A program made the position numbers and the translations under genes. From the NCBI GenBank assembly GCA_018715855.1, contig DVKW01000077.1, positions 1-6,290 on the forward strand: a DNA stretch of 6,290 nucleotides, given 5' to 3'. The notes below the pieces were generated by a model. The model saw nothing but the letters and a program-made list of their open reading frames with translations, was not told the origin of the DNA and ran no database searches. Of this stretch, positions 5,405-6,290 are shown piece by piece. The number at the start of each line of letters is the position of its first letter. The stretch's first letter is position 1. The DNA is from Candidatus Galligastranaerophilus intestinigallinarum. Lineage in GTDB: Bacteria > Cyanobacteriota > Vampirovibrionia > Gastranaerophilales > Gastranaerophilaceae.

Positions 5405-5446
5405 AGTTGAGTTGGAGTAGAAACTTGCAACCTGCAAATTAAGAAT

Positions 5447-5475
5447 AAAAAAAGCCTTTCTTTAAAAAGAAAGGC
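5447..5475 (-). terminator. Intrinsic terminator of the pseudopilin gene
   Basis: GCCTTTCTT (5454-5462) pairs with AAGAAAGGC (5467-5475) around TAAA. On the leftward strand the stem is followed by seven T (5453-5447). It lies 66 bases after the stop codon at 5542 and faces the right way. Confidence 0.85.
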
Positions 5476-5541
5476 AAAAATGAAAAGATAATTAAATTTT
5501 TTACTTTGCATCAACAAGCAAAATCAACATTTATTAAAAAA

Positions 5542-6290
5542 TTAATAACCCTGTTTCTGTGCTTCATACATTGCTTTTTGTGCAATTACACCATATGGAA
5601 TGGCTCTATCTTCTGTTATTAAAACAGTAAAAATGTCACCTATTATTTTTGAGCCGGGTGAAACTGCTTTGTATGTAACTTGTGTATTATCCCCAGCAAT
5701 ATATTTTGTGTTTATATTGCTTGGGCTTGGTTTTCTGTCTCCATTAACATCAACTAAAATTGCACATGGTGGCCTTGTTGTGCCGTTTGGATTATTGCTT
5801 AGCCCGTATGAACCGCAGTGGCCTCTGCAATCAATAATCGCTGAACCCGGCTTATTCAAATCGGGATTTTGCAGCGCTCCATTAACTGCTGCAATACATG
5901 CTGTTGCGCCATTTCCTTCATGCAACTTTAAGGGTGTGTCGCCATCATCTTGGAATTCAAATCTCATTCCATCAAGTGTATAAAAGGCATAATTTGCTCC
6001 GCCGCCTGTTACTGTTCCATCTGCTCTTTTATACAATGATGACCAAGGGAGTTGTGCAGTTGTTGGTTTAACAACATTCATGTGTCTTTGAAGATAATTA
6101 AAAAGGTCTGCATTTTCATAAGGGGTTTCGCCATCAATTGCCATATTCATAGTGATTGCACTATTTAAAACAGAAACCGCCTTTTTTAGGCCTGTTTTAA
6201 ATTCTTGTTGTTGCGAGTTAGCAATTACGGAAGGTATTGCAACTGCTGCAACAACGCCAATAATAGCTAAAGTTATTAAAACTTCTGCTA
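5542..6290 (-). CDS. Type IV pilin-like protein (pseudopilin), 5' end outside window
   Basis: Reading leftward from the window edge gives 248 residues beginning AEVLITLAIIGVVAAVAIP, the hydrophobic helix of type IV pilins and type II secretion pseudopilins. The Glu at visible residue 2 is the conserved Glu5 of the mature protein. The preceding codon ends in TA, consistent with the usual Leu of a G/FTLAE processing site just outside the window. The frame is open through the ATG at 6150, so that ATG is internal. The C-terminal domain holds four cysteines (visible residues 131, 154, 158 and 175), which may form disulfides, and VDVNGDRKPS (179-188), resembling the Ca-binding-like DxNG motif of minor pilins. 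The protein would be cut by prepilin peptidase and packed into a pilus or secretion pseudopilus in the cell envelope. It converges on tsf and has its own terminator. No assembly genes are in view, so its specific role is unknown. Confidence 0.9.
   Translation of the reverse strand, partial: AEVLITLAIIGVVAAVAIPSVIANSQQQEFKTGLKKAVSVLNSAITMNMAIDGETPYENADLFNYLQRHMNVVKPTTAQLPWSSLYKRADGTVTGGGANYAFYTLDGMRFEFQDDGDTPLKLHEGNGATACIAAVNGALQNPDLNKPGSAIIDCRGHCGSYGLSNNPNGTTRPPCAILVDVNGDRKPSPSNINTKYIAGDNTQVTYKAVSPGSKIIGDIFTVLITEDRAIPYGVIAQKAMYEAQKQGY

Larger units (their letters stand above)
5202..5446. other. Gene-free, hairpin-packed intergenic region
   Basis: No credible gene is seen between the tsf terminator and the pseudopilin terminator. 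The stretch carries four separate inverted repeats in about 190 bases (5222-5240, 5271-5310, 5312-5342 and 5386-5404). Such density between convergent genes suggests inserted palindromic repeats or remnants of older gene ends more than simple transcription stops. Confidence 0.6.

Noticed and set aside
5600..5983. Rightward open frame of 127 codons over the pseudopilin
   Set aside because: It is antisense to a well-supported pseudopilin frame, with no ribosome site or family resemblance.
1..6290. CRISPR array, rRNA, complete insertion sequence or defence system
   Set aside because: No regularly spaced repeats, no rRNA signatures, no transposase frame and no defence-type domains were seen on either strand.

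Overview
The window is AT-rich, bacterial and gene-dense. The best guess for its source is an uncultured gut member of the Melainabacteria/Vampirovibrionia (Gastranaerophilales), non-photosynthetic relatives of Cyanobacteria. This is recalled from the overall look of the proteins and was not searched. The main pointers are the low GC, the pseudopilin of the 'AEVLITLAIIGVVAA' type with a DVNGD motif, and the small winged-helix protein. Other AT-rich anaerobes, such as Firmicutes or Elusimicrobia relatives, are not excluded.

Layout. Positions 1-224 hold no gene but contain several inverted repeats. From 225 to 3025 three genes run leftward: a 165-residue protein with a C-terminal OmpR/PhoB-like winged helix, an oligopeptide/dipeptide-type ABC transporter ATPase, and a COG3581-type protein (acyl-CoA dehydratase activase-related, HgdB-like). 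The last two lie 26 bases apart and read as one operon. The winged-helix gene follows with its own promoter-like signal. The first gene of the set most likely starts at a TTG (3025) with a strong Shine-Dalgarno, not at the longer ATG (3058). From 3026 to 3445 lies a divergent intergenic region. It holds a leftward hairpin with a T-tract, a possible small leftward transcript carrying a 13-codon CxxCH reading frame, and a highly foldable stretch in front of rpsB.

rpsB (ribosomal protein S2) and tsf (elongation factor Ts) run rightward from 3446 to 5155 in the classic bacterial order. A well-formed terminator hairpin lies between them, immediately before the tsf ribosome binding site, so tsf expression probably depends on partial readthrough or on a further promoter. 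A second strong terminator follows tsf. Positions 5202-5446 have no gene but are packed with hairpins, including one that looks like a dispersed palindromic repeat. The window ends in a leftward type IV pilin-like (pseudopilin) gene. It has a good terminator, and its first codons, including the prepilin cleavage site, lie just outside the window.

Nothing here amounts to a clearly new system. The points most worth a second look are the two divergent leaders at 3026-3445, the start-site correction, the pairing of an orphan peptide-transporter ATPase with a COG3581 protein (both rich in likely Fe-S cysteines), and the hairpin cluster between tsf and the pseudopilin.
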